Of a stretch of DNA of 34,681 bases, positions 34,450-34,681 are shown piece by piece. The DNA is from Nitrospira sp. (GTDB lineage: Bacteria > Nitrospirota > Nitrospiria > Nitrospirales > Nitrospiraceae): NCBI GenBank assembly GCA_029879905.1, contig JAOUPN010000008.1, forward strand, positions 1 through 34,681, given 5' to 3'. Under the pieces are notes generated by a model. That model made no database searches, was not told where the DNA came from, and worked only from the letters and a program-made list of their open reading frames with translations. The position numbers were made by a program, and so were the translations under genes. How positions within the stretch are numbered: position 1 is the stretch's first letter; the number at the start of each line of letters is the position of its first letter.

Positions 34450-34540
34450 ACAAGAACCAGGCTGACAGGTGTCCGAATCGATAACGAACCCTTTAACCTC
34501 TGCGGGAACTTGTCAGCATGGTAGTTTGTCAGCCTGTCAG
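34450..34540. repeat. GCTGACAAG/CTTGTCAGC inverted repeats
   Basis: GGGCTGACAAG and GGCTGACAGG are followed by CTTGTCAGC and CCTGTCAGC in inverted order, able to form a hairpin about 90 bases long. A similar arrangement lies between ureC and ureF (7237-7316). It follows the TPR stop on the minus strand and could be its terminator. Confidence 0.55.
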
Positions 34541-34681
34541 CTAATTGAGCGAGCTAATCAACCTCCCCAAGGCTTTTCTCGCCAGCGTGTAGTCGGGGTT
34601 GAGGGTGAGGGCCTGTTTGTATGAATCAATCGCTTCCGTCCAGTTTCCTTTTCGCTCATACACCCTGCCAAGATTAAGGTG
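34541..34681 (-). CDS. C-terminal end of a TPR-repeat protein (partial)
   Basis: The minus strand is open from the window's right edge to a TAG at 34541-34543. The 46 visible residues, HLNLGRVYERKGNWTEAIDS and YKQALTLNPDY, form a classic tetratricopeptide repeat, followed by a short tail ending LISSLN. TPR proteins are scaffolds for protein contacts. The start and total length are outside the window, so the role cannot be judged. Confidence 0.85.
   Translation of the reverse strand, partial: HLNLGRVYERKGNWTEAIDSYKQALTLNPDYTLARKALGRLISSLN

Overview
The window looks like chromosomal DNA from a free-living Gram-negative bacterium, most likely Nitrospira or a close relative (phylum Nitrospirota). 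This is an inference from a complete urease cluster, outer-membrane proteins ending in phenylalanine, lipoproteins, a truncated haemoglobin, and many short palindromic intergenic repeats. No rRNA or tRNA marker is present to prove it.

Layout. (1) 1-4100: a partial reading frame, a multi-hairpin dispersed repeat, then a 941-residue membrane protein joining MHYT-like, PAS, PP2C phosphatase, kinase-type ATPase and STAS modules, followed by a free STAS protein (a partner-switching signalling pair). (2) 4490-9760: the urease operon ureA-ureB-ureC-ureF-ureG-ureD, with no ureE. (3) 10056-15690: a SnoaL-like protein, a repeat-rich spacer, a small conserved-looking protein, a BtuF-like cobalamin-binding protein next to a DUF71 ATPase (a probable B12-salvage pair), a small Cys-rich protein, a PhoD-like lipoprotein and an uncharacterised protein. 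(4) 16440-22110: two paralogous outer-membrane proteins on the plus strand, each closed by a perfect hairpin, enclosing three minus-strand genes: a TIR-domain protein, a PD40 beta-propeller and a group II truncated haemoglobin. (5) 22900-27850: a nitrobindin-like protein, an IS30-family insertion sequence, a HEAT-like protein with a basic tail, and a lectin-type propeller fused to a metzincin-like zinc protease. (6) 28479-32419: two unrelated-looking serine hydrolases, one a lipoprotein and one with membrane segments. (7) 32896-34681: a YgfZ/GcvT-like protein, a degraded receiver domain and the end of a TPR protein.

Most genes are ordinary, but several features stand out: a four-copy dispersed repeat built from modular hairpins; the lectin propeller-metalloprotease fusion, whose six blades are three copies of a 264-bp two-blade unit; the TIR protein with a central beta-rich domain and a C-terminal winged-helix-like region; a terminator-like hairpin between ureA and ureB; and the pairing of a cobalamin-binding protein with DUF71. 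Spacers also hold remnants resembling repeats linked to REP-associated transposases, but no such transposase is in the window.
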